A stretch of DNA of 45,289 nt from positions 1 to 45,289 of the forward strand of contig NZ_MWLN01000203.1 in the NCBI RefSeq assembly GCF_002198655.1. The letters are read 5' to 3'. The notes beneath the pieces were generated by a model, which worked only from the letters and a program-made list of their open reading frames with translations, searched no databases and was not told the origin of the DNA. A program made the position numbers and the translations under genes. How positions within the stretch are numbered: the first letter of the stretch is position 1; each line of letters opens with the position of its first letter. Positions 21,784 to 29,985 of the stretch are shown in pieces. Source of the DNA: Kineosporia sp. A_224. Its GTDB lineage: Bacteria; Actinomycetota; Actinomycetes; Actinomycetales; Kineosporiaceae.

Positions 21784-24513
21784 GTGGAACACCCCGTACC
21801 GGACATCTCGATCGTCACCGCGGTCTACGACGTGGCCCGCTACCTGCCGGACTTCTTCGACTCGCTCGAGCGGCAGCAGGGGGTCGACCTCTCGCGCGTC
21901 GAGATCGTCGCGGTCGACGACGGGTCCACGGACGACTCGCTCGCCGTCCTCCACCGGTACGCAGCGGACTTCGCGGCGCACGGCATCTTGCCGATGACGG
22001 TGCTGACCCAGGCCAACGCCGGTCAGGGCGCCGCCCGCAACCACGGCATGGAGCACGCCACCGGCACCTGGCTCACCTTCACCGACCCCGACGACACCCT
22101 CGAACCCGACTACCTCGCCCACGTCCTGCGCTTCGTCACCGACCACCCCGACACCGAGATGGTCGCCACCCACCGCGTCTTCCACGACGACGCCACCGGA
22201 GCCATCTCCGACACCCACATGCTCCGCAGGATGTTCGAACCCGGCGACCGCCTCGTCGACCTCGACCACACCCCCGACCACTTCCACGGCAGCGCCCCCG
22301 CCGCCTTCGTCCGCCGCGACCGCCTCCACACCTCCGGCGTCCGCTTCGACCACCGCGTCCGCCCCAACTTCGAGGACGGACACTTCTGCACCAAGTACCT
22401 GCTCGCCTGCGACCGACCCCTCGTCGGCTTCCTGAGATCAGCCGTCTACTACTACCGCAAGCGCTCCGACGGCACCTCCACCCTCCAGAACGCCACCCTG
22501 CGCCCCGAGCGCTACACCCACGTCCCCCGCTACGGCTACCTCGACGTCCTCACCGCCGGCGCCCACCGCACCGCACGCCACGGCGGCACGGACGGGGGCA
22601 CGGACGGGGGCACGGTCCCCGAGTGGGTCCAGAGCTACGTGCTCTACGAGATCTCCTGGTACTTCAGCGCCGAGGACTCCCCCGGGGGCTCCGCGACCGC
22701 CGCCACCGGTGAGGTCGCGGAGCAGTTCCTGGACCTGCTCGCACAGATCGGCGCGCTCCTCGACGAGGACGTCGTCCGCTCGTTCCGGCTGCGCTGGCTC
22801 AACCCGGTCTGGCGGCAGATCCTCCTGCACGGGCTGTCCGGCGAACCCTGGCACAGCACGACGGCCGTCGCGGACGTCTACGACCCCGAGCAGCAGCTGC
22901 TGCGCGTCGTGCACCGCTTCACCGGGCCGGAGCCGACCGTCGAGTACCTCTGCGACGGGACGGTGACCACCCCGGTCCACACGAAGCTGCGCCGGCACGT
23001 GTACTTCGACCGGACCCTGCTGTGGGAGCGCATCTCCTGGCTGCCCACGCCCGGCAGCACCGTCCGGCTGCGGCTCGACGGGCGCCCGGTCGAGTTCCGC
23101 CGGTGGTGGGCGGGCGCCCTGCCGACGACGCTCGAGCTCGACGAGACCCTGCGCCGGCCGACGCGGCCAGGGCAGGAGACGCGCAAGGGCGGCGCCGTCC
23201 GTGGCGTCGCGGTCGCGGCCGCACGTCGTGCCGCGCAGTCGTTCGCGCACAGCGGGCCCGCGAACCGCCGGTTCCACGACGCCTGGGTGCTCATGGACCG
23301 GATCCACGACGCGGACGACAGCGGCGAGCACCTGTTCACCTGGCTGCGGGAGAACCGCCCGGACATCAACGCCTGGTTCACCGTCGAGGCCGGCACCCCC
23401 GACCACGACCGGCTGACGGCGGGACCGTACGCGGACAGGGTCGTCGCCCACGGCTCCCGCACGTGGGAGCTGCTCATGCTCGACTGCGTCCACCTCGTGT
23501 CGTCGCACGTGGACGTGCCGGTGCAGAGGCCGCCGCAGATCATGAAGCTGCTCGGCACGGACGTCGTCCCGTGGCGTTTCACGTTCCTCCAGCACGGCGT
23601 CATCAAGGACGACCTGTCCCGCTGGCTCAACCCCAAGACCATCGACGTCTTCGTCACGAGCACCGCGGCGGAACACGCCTCGATCGCCGGCGACCGGACG
23701 CCGTACGTGCTGGGCACCCGCGAGGTGAGGCTCACGGGGCTGCCCCGGTTCGACCGGCTGCGGGCCGCGGCGCTGTCCGTCCGGGACGACGAGCGCGACC
23801 TGCTGCTCGTCGCGCCGACCTGGCGCCAGTGGCTGCTGCCCCCGCTGCGGGCCGGCTCGCAGCGCCGCACCGTGCGCGACGACTTCCTCGAGACCGAGTA
23901 CGCCCGGTCCTGGCGGGCCCTCATCACCTCGCCCGAGCTCGCCCGGGTCGCAGCGGACCACGGCCTGCGCGTCGGGCTGCTGCCGCACCCGAACATGACC
24001 CAGGCACTCCCGCTGCTCGGCCTGCCGCCGCACGTCGAGCTGCTCTCCTTCGAGGGCGGCGACGCCCAGCGGCTGTTCGCCCGGGCCGCGGTCCTCGTCA
24101 CGGACTACTCCTCGATGGCCTTCAACGCCGCCTACGTCGACCGCCCCGTCGTCTACTTCCAGTTCGACGCCGAGGCCGTCATGGCCGGCGGCCACGTCGG
24201 CCGGGCCGGGTACTTCCGGTACGAGCGGGACGGGTTCGGCCCGGTGACGCAGACCGTCGACCGCACCGTGGCCGAGGTCCACGACATCGTCGCCCGCGGT
24301 TGCACCCCGGCACCGGACTACGCCCGGCGGATCGAGGAGACGTTCGTGCTGCGCGACGGGCGCTGCTGCGAGCGCGTCACCGCGGCGATCGAGGCCCTCA
24401 CCCGGCCGTCCCGCGGCCCGTCCGCGCTCCCTCCGGCGCAGCGGTCGGCGTCCGACCTCCCGTACGTCGGCCTCCCGGAGGCGGAGCAGATCCGGGAAGC
24501 GCACCCTGCCTGA
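21784..24513 (+). CDS. Bifunctional GT2 glycosyltransferase / CDP-glycerol glycerophosphotransferase, copy 2
   Basis: This 909-residue paralogue has intact GT2 motifs, TDPDD (100-104) and NFEDGHF with Glu197-Asp198, and an intact TagF-like domain with QHGVIKDD (His604) and TDYSSMAFNAAYVDRP. It ends with a longer tail than copy 1, including LPPAQRSASDLPYVGLPEAE. Residues 75-268, the catalytic core of the GT2 domain, are encoded by a segment with different codon use from the rest of the gene (22006-22587). A GGTDGG repeat (22585-22614) marks the end of that segment. I infer that the sugar-transfer half was replaced by recombination, which could alter the sugar added. A GTG two bases earlier is out of frame. 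Confidence 0.88.
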   Translation: MEHPVPDISIVTAVYDVARYLPDFFDSLERQQGVDLSRVEIVAVDDGSTDDSLAVLHRYAADFAAHGILPMTVLTQANAGQGAARNHGMEHATGTWLTFTDPDDTLEPDYLAHVLRFVTDHPDTEMVATHRVFHDDATGAISDTHMLRRMFEPGDRLVDLDHTPDHFHGSAPAAFVRRDRLHTSGVRFDHRVRPNFEDGHFCTKYLLACDRPLVGFLRSAVYYYRKRSDGTSTLQNATLRPERYTHVPRYGYLDVLTAGAHRTARHGGTDGGTDGGTVPEWVQSYVLYEISWYFSAEDSPGGSATAATGEVAEQFLDLLAQIGALLDEDVVRSFRLRWLNPVWRQILLHGLSGEPWHSTTAVADVYDPEQQLLRVVHRFTGPEPTVEYLCDGTVTTPVHTKLRRHVYFDRTLLWERISWLPTPGSTVRLRLDGRPVEFRRWWAGALPTTLELDETLRRPTRPGQETRKGGAVRGVAVAAARRAAQSFAHSGPANRRFHDAWVLMDRIHDADDSGEHLFTWLRENRPDINAWFTVEAGTPDHDRLTAGPYADRVVAHGSRTWELLMLDCVHLVSSHVDVPVQRPPQIMKLLGTDVVPWRFTFLQHGVIKDDLSRWLNPKTIDVFVTSTAAEHASIAGDRTPYVLGTREVRLTGLPRFDRLRAAALSVRDDERDLLLVAPTWRQWLLPPLRAGSQRRTVRDDFLETEYARSWRALITSPELARVAADHGLRVGLLPHPNMTQALPLLGLPPHVELLSFEGGDAQRLFARAAVLVTDYSSMAFNAAYVDRPVVYFQFDAEAVMAGGHVGRAGYFRYERDGFGPVTQTVDRTVAEVHDIVARGCTPAPDYARRIEETFVLRDGRCCERVTAAIEALTRPSRGPSALPPAQRSASDLPYVGLPEAEQIREAHPA
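22006..22587 (+). other. Mosaic segment with foreign codon usage inside copy 2
   Basis: Across 194 consecutive codons there is no NCG codon (TCG, CCG, ACG, GCG), no CGG, no GTG and no GGG; nearly all third positions are C. Codons just before (ACG GTG at 21997-22002) and after (ACG at 22588) are of the usual mixed type. The segment also contains CGA, AGA, AGG, TCA and GGA. It covers most of the GT2 catalytic core. This indicates DNA of different origin inserted by homologous replacement. Confidence 0.8.
22585..22614 (+). repeat. 12-bp tandem repeat (2.5 copies)
   Basis: GGCACGGACGGG is repeated at 22585-22596 and 22597-22608, with a partial third copy. It encodes GGTDGGTDGGT, a flexible joint directly after the mosaic segment. 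Copies 1, 3 and 4 lack it. Confidence 0.85.
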
Positions 24514-24600
24514 CCTGGACTGATGACACTGCGATCATCACTAGTCACACACGAAGTCACTCTAGATACTCGAACAGACACGCTGAGTGAGATTCATCAG

Positions 24601-24606
24601 TAGAGT
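24601..24606 (+). promoter_or_regulatory. -10 box of a probable leaderless promoter, copy 3
   Basis: TAGAGT ends 7 nt before the GTG at 24614. The preceding 87 bp are much richer in A/T than the genes and hold an inverted repeat TGATGA/TCATCA (24521-24540) and two direct AGTCAC repeats (from 24543), so this copy may have extra control. Confidence 0.55.
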
Positions 24607-24613
24607 CTCGACC

Positions 24614-27262
24614 GTGACCTCCGCCGCGCCCTACGACGTCTCGATCGTCACCGCCGTCCACGACGTGGCCCGCTACCTGCCGGACTTCTTCGACTCGCTC
24701 GAGGCCCAGCGCGACGTCGACCTGGGCCGCGTCGAGATCGTCGCCGTCGACGACGGCTCGAACGACGACTCGCTCGCCGTCCTCGAGCGGTACCGGGGCA
24801 GGTTCGCGGAGCGCGGCATCCTCCCGATGCAGGTCATCCACCAGGAGAACGCCGGCCAGGGACCCGCCCGCAACAACGGGATCGACCACGCCGGCGGCGA
24901 GTGGCTCACCTTCACCGACCCGGACGACATGCTGGACCCCGGGTACCTCGCGAGCGTGCTCCGGTTCGTCGCGGCGCACCCCGAGGTGGAGATGGTCGCG
25001 ACGAACCGCGTCGTCTACCTCGAGGTCACCGGCGAGACCACCGACACCCACGCGCTGCGCGGCATGTTCGCCGGGCCCGACCGGGTCGTCGACCTCGACG
25101 GGGCGCCGACGTACTTCCACGGGCACGTGGGGGCCGGCTTCGTCCGGCGCGACCGGCTCGCCGCGCTCGGGCTGCGGTTCGACGGCCGGGTCCGGCCCAA
25201 CTTCGAGGACGGCCACTTCTGCACGAAGTACCTCCTCGGCTGCCCGGCGCCCACCCTCGGCCTCGTCGGCTCGGCGAAGTACGTCTACCGCCAGCGGGCC
25301 GACGGCTCCTCGACGATGCAGCGCAGCTTCATGCAGCCCGAGCGCTACGTCGTCGTCCCGCGCCGGGGGTACCTCGACGTCCTCGAGCACGCCCGCGCCG
25401 TCCACGGCCACGTGCCCGAGTGGGTGCAGAACTTCGTGCTGTACGAGCTGTCCTGGCTCTTCAGCGCCGAGGCCGGCCACGGCGGGACGGCGACCGCCGC
25501 GGTCGGTGACGTCGGCCGGGAGTTCGTCGGGCTGCTCCGCGAGATCCGCGGCCTGCTCGACCCGCACGTCATCGACGGGTTCCGGGTGCGGTGGCTCGAC
25601 GCCGCCTGGCGGCAGATCCTCCTGCACGGTCTCGGGGAGGAGCCGTGGCGTGCCGCCTACGCGGTGGCCGACGAGGTCGACGTGCGGCAGAACCTCGCGC
25701 GGGTCGTCGTCCGCTGGACCGGGCCCGAACCGGCCGTCGAGTACCTGTGCGACGGCGCCGTCGTCGAGCCCACGCACACCAAGGTGCGCTCCGTCGTCTT
25801 CTTCGACCACGCCCTGCTCCACGAGCGGATCTCCTGGCTGCCGGCGGACACGACGAACCGGGTCCGGGTCGATGGTCGCTACCTCGAGCTGCGGCCGTGG
25901 TGGACCGGCGCGGCGCCCACGACCTTCGAGACCGACCCGCCGCCCCGGCGCGCACCCGACGCCCCGCCCGCCGGCCGGTCGTCCGTGTGGCACGCGACCC
26001 GGCGGCGCGCCGTCGAGGCGCGGCGCGGTCACGAGTTCGACGGCGCCTGGGTCCTCATGGACCGCGTCACCGACGCGGACGACAACGCCGAGCGGCTGTT
26101 CGAGTACCTGCGCGAGAACCGGCCCGACATCAACGCCTGGTTCACCGTCGCCGCCGGGACACCGGACCACGCCCGGCTCGCCGCCGGGCGGCACGGCGAC
26201 CGGGTCGTCGCCCACGGCTCCCCGGAGTGGGAGGTGCTCATGCTGCACTGCCGGCACCTCGTGTCGTCGCACGTCGACGTCCCGGTGCACCGCCCGCCGC
26301 AGATCCTCCGGCTGCTCGGCCGAGGCGTCCCGCCGTGGCGCTTCACCTTCCTCCAGCACGGGGTCATCAAGGACGACCTGTCCGGCTGGCTGAACCCCAA
26401 GAAGGTCGACCTGTTCGTCACGAGCACGCAGGACGAGTACGACTCCGTCGCCGGCGACGGCACCTCGTACGTCTACACCGGGCGCGAGGTGCGCCTCACC
26501 GGCCTGCCCCGCTTCGACCGGCTCCGCCGGATCGCCCGCTCGGTCGCGCCGCAGGACCGCACGATGGTGCTCGTCGCCCCGACGTGGCGGCAGTGGCTGC
26601 AGAAGCCGCGCGGCTCGGACCGGACCGTGCGCGTGGTGGACGACTTCTTCACGAGCGAGTACGTCGAGCAGTGGTTCGGTCTCCTGCGCTCCCCCGAGCT
26701 CGCCGACACGCTCGGCCGGAACGGCCTCCAGCTCGGCTTCCTGCCGCACCCCAACCTGCAGCACGTGCTCCCGCAGATGGACCTGCCCGCCCACGTCACT
26801 CCCCTGACGTTCGAGGGCGCGGGCGTGCAGCGGCTCTTCGCCTCGGCGGCGGCCCTCGTCACCGACTACTCGTCGATGGCGTTCAACGCCGCCTACGTGG
26901 ACCGCCCGGTGCTCTACTTCCAGTTCGACCACGACCGGGTCATGGCCGGCGGCCACCTCGGCCGGGCCGGCTACTTCACCTACCCGACGCACGGGTTCGG
27001 CCCGGTCACCCGGACGCTCCCGGACGCCGTGACGGCGCTCACCGGGATCGTCGGCGCCGGGTGCGTGCCCGCCCCGCTGTACGCCGACCGGATCAGCAGG
27101 ACGTTCCCGGCCCGGGACGGCCGCTGCTGCGAGCGGGTCACGGCCGAGATCGAGCGGCTCGACCAGGCCGCCCCGCGGGCGCCTCGGCGGGCGTCCGACC
27201 GGCCCGTGGTCCCGCTGAGGCAGCGCTCGGCGGTAGAACGGACACTGCAGCCCACCCGATGA
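24614..27262 (+). CDS. Bifunctional GT2 glycosyltransferase / CDP-glycerol glycerophosphotransferase, copy 3
   Basis: This 882-residue paralogue has GT2 motifs VDDGSNDDSL, TDPDD (101-105) and NFEDGHF with Glu198-Asp199. Its TagF-like domain shows QHGVIKDD (His582), GLPRFDRL, LPHP and TDYSSMAFNAAYVDRPV. It is closest by eye to copy 2 in the first 70 residues (SIVTAVHDVARYLPDFFDSLE type) but with ordinary codon usage throughout. The GTG at 24614 is chosen to match the short N-termini of the other copies and the -10 box 7 nt upstream. Its stop TGA overlaps an ATG in frame with copy 4. It has the widest upstream gap of the four (100 bp). Confidence 0.87.
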   Translation: MTSAAPYDVSIVTAVHDVARYLPDFFDSLEAQRDVDLGRVEIVAVDDGSNDDSLAVLERYRGRFAERGILPMQVIHQENAGQGPARNNGIDHAGGEWLTFTDPDDMLDPGYLASVLRFVAAHPEVEMVATNRVVYLEVTGETTDTHALRGMFAGPDRVVDLDGAPTYFHGHVGAGFVRRDRLAALGLRFDGRVRPNFEDGHFCTKYLLGCPAPTLGLVGSAKYVYRQRADGSSTMQRSFMQPERYVVVPRRGYLDVLEHARAVHGHVPEWVQNFVLYELSWLFSAEAGHGGTATAAVGDVGREFVGLLREIRGLLDPHVIDGFRVRWLDAAWRQILLHGLGEEPWRAAYAVADEVDVRQNLARVVVRWTGPEPAVEYLCDGAVVEPTHTKVRSVVFFDHALLHERISWLPADTTNRVRVDGRYLELRPWWTGAAPTTFETDPPPRRAPDAPPAGRSSVWHATRRRAVEARRGHEFDGAWVLMDRVTDADDNAERLFEYLRENRPDINAWFTVAAGTPDHARLAAGRHGDRVVAHGSPEWEVLMLHCRHLVSSHVDVPVHRPPQILRLLGRGVPPWRFTFLQHGVIKDDLSGWLNPKKVDLFVTSTQDEYDSVAGDGTSYVYTGREVRLTGLPRFDRLRRIARSVAPQDRTMVLVAPTWRQWLQKPRGSDRTVRVVDDFFTSEYVEQWFGLLRSPELADTLGRNGLQLGFLPHPNLQHVLPQMDLPAHVTPLTFEGAGVQRLFASAAALVTDYSSMAFNAAYVDRPVLYFQFDHDRVMAGGHLGRAGYFTYPTHGFGPVTRTLPDAVTALTGIVGAGCVPAPLYADRISRTFPARDGRCCERVTAEIERLDQAAPRAPRRASDRPVVPLRQRSAVERTLQPTR

Positions 27263-27282
27263 GCGCCCCGCGCCGACGTGAG

Positions 27283-27288
27283 AAGACT
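27283..27288 (+). promoter_or_regulatory. Possible weak -10 box, copy 4
   Basis: AAGACT lies 6 nt before the GTG at 27295, in the same position as TAGACT and TAGAGT before the other copies but with A in place of the first T. It is a weaker match, so copy 4 may depend on read-through from copy 3. Confidence 0.35.
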
Positions 27289-27294
27289 AGAGAC

Positions 27295-29946
27295 GTGGAC
27301 ACCTCCCGCACCGACCCTGCCCTGACGACCGCGCACGACGTCTCGATCGTCGCCGCGGTGCACGACGTCGCGGAGCACCTGCCGCAGTTCCTCGCCTCGC
27401 TCGACGCGCAGACGGGGGTCGAGCACTCCCGTGTGCAGGTCGTGCTCGTGGACGACGGCTCCGGCGACGCGTCGCTGTCCGTGGCACGGACCTGGGAGCA
27501 CCGGACGGCGTTCGACGTCACCGTCCTCACCCGGCTCGAGGGCGGCCGGGCCGCGGCCCGCACCCTCGGCCTCGCGCAGGCGACCGGCACCTGGGTGACC
27601 TTCCCCGACCCGGCGGACGTGCTCGCACCGGACTACCTCGACCGCGTGCTCTCGTTCGTCCGCGCGCACCCGGCGGTCGAGCTGGTCATGACCAACGCGG
27701 TCCTGCGCGACGCCGACGGCAGCACCCGGGACAGCCACCCGCTGCGCGGCCGGTTCACCGCGGGCGACCGCGTGCTCGACCTGGGCGGCAGCCCGGACGT
27801 CTTCTGCGCGGGGGTGCGCAGCACGTTCTTCCGGCGCGAGCGGATCGAGCGCGGCGGCGTCCGGTTCGACCCCGCCGTCCGCCCGGGGTTCGGCTCGGCG
27901 CACTTCGCCGCGGTCTACCTCATGTCCTGCCCGGAACCGGTGGCCCGTCTCGTCGCCTCGGCCCGGTACGAGGAGCGCGACCTGCGCGGCCGCTCGGTCC
28001 CGGCGGTCTACGCCGACCCCGACCAGTACCTCGTCGTGCCCCGCGCCGGGTATCTCGACCTGCTCGACCTGTCCCGCGAGCGCTACGGCGAGGTCCCGGA
28101 GTGGGTCCAGGCCCTCGTCGTCCACGAGCTGTCGGGCTTCCTCGCGGCGGCGTCCGCGGCGAGCGGCGCACCGGCGCCGGCGGAGGCCGTGGCGCGGGAG
28201 TTCCTCGAGACGCTGCGCGACATCCGCTCCCGGCTCGACGACCACGTCATCGCCGGCTACCAGGCGTCCGCGCTCGACGGCACGGCGCGGCAGGTGCTGC
28301 GCTGGGGCCTGCTCGACACCCCGTGGCGCAGCGGCTGCGCCGTCGTCGAGAAGGTGGACGACGCCCAGCGGCTCGTGCGGATCGCGACCCGGTTCACGGG
28401 CCCGGAGCCGGTGTGCGAGTACGTCGTCGACGGCGTCGCGGTGCCGCCCACCCACACCAAGCTGAGGTCGCTGCGCTACTTCGGGGCCGACCTCGTCCAC
28501 GAGCGGATCGTCTGGGTCCCCTCCGGGGCGGCCGTCCGGGTGCGCTGCGAGGGCTCGCTCGTCGAGATGCGGGACAGCTGGCCGGGCGCCGCGCCGACCT
28601 TCGTCGACCCGATCACCCGGGTCCGCACGCCGAAGGCCCGCGAGACCCTCCTCGGCGTCGCGACGAAGCAGCCGCGCCGGGCCGCCGTCGCGGCCCGGCG
28701 ACGCGCGCTGCGCAAGCTCGCGGCCTCGCCCGCCGTCCGGCGCCGCTACGGCAGGGCCTGGGTGCTCATGGACCGGATCCAGAACGCCGACGACAACGCC
28801 GAGCACCTGTTCACGTACCTGCGCGACAACCGCCCGGAGATCAACGCCTGGTTCACCGTCGAGGCGGGTTCGCCGGACTACAAGCGGCTGCGGTCCGGGC
28901 CGCACGGCAACCGCGTCGTCGCGCACGGGTCGACGCAGTGGCTGCTCCTCATGCTCAACTGCAAGCACCTGGTCTCGTCGCACATCGACGTGCCCGTGCA
29001 CCGGCCGCCGGCCGTCCTCGAGCTGCTCAGGCCGGGCCGCCCGAAGTGGCGGTTCACGTTCCTCCAGCACGGCGTCATCAAGGACGACATCTCCGCCTGG
29101 CTCAACCCCAAGCTCGTCGACCTCTTCGTCACGAGCACGCCGGGCGAGTACGCGTCGATCGTCGGCGACGGGTCGCCGTACGTCTACACCGACAAGGAGA
29201 CCGTCCTCACCGGCCTGCCCCGGTTCGACCGGCTGCAGCGCACGAGCGAGGCCCTCTCGACGCAGGACCGGAACCTCGTGCTCCTCGCGCCGACCTGGCG
29301 GGAGTGGCTCCAGGCGCCGCGGACGTCGTTCGCGGACCCCCGCCGGGAGGTCCGGGCCGACTTCCTCGAGACCGACTACGCGAAGGCCTGGCTCGGGCTG
29401 CTCCGCTCCCCCGACCTCGCGGCCCTCGCGGCGGAGCACGGGCTGCGCATCGGGTTCCTCCCGCACCCGAACCTCCAGCCGCTGCTCCCGACGCTCGACC
29501 TGCCCACGCACGTCGAGGCGCTGACCTTCGAGGGCGCGGGCGCGCAGCGGCTCTTCGCCTCGGCCGCGACGCTCGTCACCGACTACTCCTCGATGGCGTT
29601 CAACGCCGCGTACGTCGACCGGCCGGTCGTGTACTTCCAGTTCGACCGCGAGCTCGTCGCAGCGGGCGGGCACCTCGGCCGGGCCGGCTACTTCGACTAC
29701 GAGCGGGACGGCTTCGGCCCGGTGACGCGCACCGTCGAGGAGACGGTCGCGACGGTCCGCGCGGACGTCGAGCGGGGGCGCACCCCGGCACCGGAGTACC
29801 TGGCCCGCACCGCCTCGACGTTCGTGCTGCGCGACGGGCGCTGCTGCGAGCGCGTCACGGCCGCGATCGAGGGGCTGCACCGGCCTGCGGACCGGCCGGC
29901 CCGCAGGGTCGATCTCGACGTCGCGGAGCAGGTCCCGACCGCCTGA
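27295..29946 (+). CDS. GT2-like / CDP-glycerol glycerophosphotransferase with degenerate GT2 domain, copy 4
   Basis: This 883-residue paralogue keeps an intact glycerophosphotransferase domain: QHGVIKDD (His592), GLPRFDRL, LPHPN and TDYSSMAFNAAYVDRPV. Its GT2 half has lost the key residues. TDPDD has become PDPAD (104-108), NFEDGHF has become GFGSAHF (198-204), and the ARN of the donor-binding region is ART. Sugar transfer is therefore unlikely, while glycerol-phosphate transfer should persist. The frame is otherwise intact, so this is not a pseudogene in the usual sense. The GTG at 27295 matches the paralogues; an ATG at 27259, overlapping the copy 3 stop as ATGA, would add 12 residues and imply translational coupling. 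It ends before a strong hairpin. Confidence 0.86.
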   Translation: MDTSRTDPALTTAHDVSIVAAVHDVAEHLPQFLASLDAQTGVEHSRVQVVLVDDGSGDASLSVARTWEHRTAFDVTVLTRLEGGRAAARTLGLAQATGTWVTFPDPADVLAPDYLDRVLSFVRAHPAVELVMTNAVLRDADGSTRDSHPLRGRFTAGDRVLDLGGSPDVFCAGVRSTFFRRERIERGGVRFDPAVRPGFGSAHFAAVYLMSCPEPVARLVASARYEERDLRGRSVPAVYADPDQYLVVPRAGYLDLLDLSRERYGEVPEWVQALVVHELSGFLAAASAASGAPAPAEAVAREFLETLRDIRSRLDDHVIAGYQASALDGTARQVLRWGLLDTPWRSGCAVVEKVDDAQRLVRIATRFTGPEPVCEYVVDGVAVPPTHTKLRSLRYFGADLVHERIVWVPSGAAVRVRCEGSLVEMRDSWPGAAPTFVDPITRVRTPKARETLLGVATKQPRRAAVAARRRALRKLAASPAVRRRYGRAWVLMDRIQNADDNAEHLFTYLRDNRPEINAWFTVEAGSPDYKRLRSGPHGNRVVAHGSTQWLLLMLNCKHLVSSHIDVPVHRPPAVLELLRPGRPKWRFTFLQHGVIKDDISAWLNPKLVDLFVTSTPGEYASIVGDGSPYVYTDKETVLTGLPRFDRLQRTSEALSTQDRNLVLLAPTWREWLQAPRTSFADPRREVRADFLETDYAKAWLGLLRSPDLAALAAEHGLRIGFLPHPNLQPLLPTLDLPTHVEALTFEGAGAQRLFASAATLVTDYSSMAFNAAYVDRPVVYFQFDRELVAAGGHLGRAGYFDYERDGFGPVTRTVEETVATVRADVERGRTPAPEYLARTASTFVLRDGRCCERVTAAIEGLHRPADRPARRVDLDVAEQVPTA

Positions 29947-29951
29947 CGCCT

Positions 29952-29977
29952 GCCGCCCGGCCCGTGGGCCGGGCGGC
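29952..29977. terminator. GC-rich hairpin terminator between copy 4 and the acyltransferase
   Basis: GCCGCCCGGCC (from 29952) pairs with GGCCGGGCGGC (to 29977) around a four-base loop. It lies between two convergent stop codons (29946 and 29986) and can serve both strands. There is no T-run, as is common for actinobacterial terminators. Confidence 0.7.
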
Positions 29978-29985
29978 CGGAGCGG

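Noticed and set aside
22585-22614. Possible CRISPR or phase-variable slippage repeat
   Set aside because: Only 2.5 copies of a 12-bp unit in frame. Changes in number would add or remove four residues without a frameshift, and there are no spacers.
27259-27294. ATG of copy 4 overlapping the copy 3 stop
   Set aside because: It is possible by ATGA coupling, but the other three copies begin close to the GT2 core and have a -10-like box at the same distance from GTG. Kept as an alternative only.
25591-29946. Very long plus-strand frame of 1451 codons upstream of and including copy 4
   Set aside because: Its first half is the +1 shadow of copy 3, rich in Arg/Pro/Ala. The genuine protein begins at GTG 27295 (or ATG 27259).
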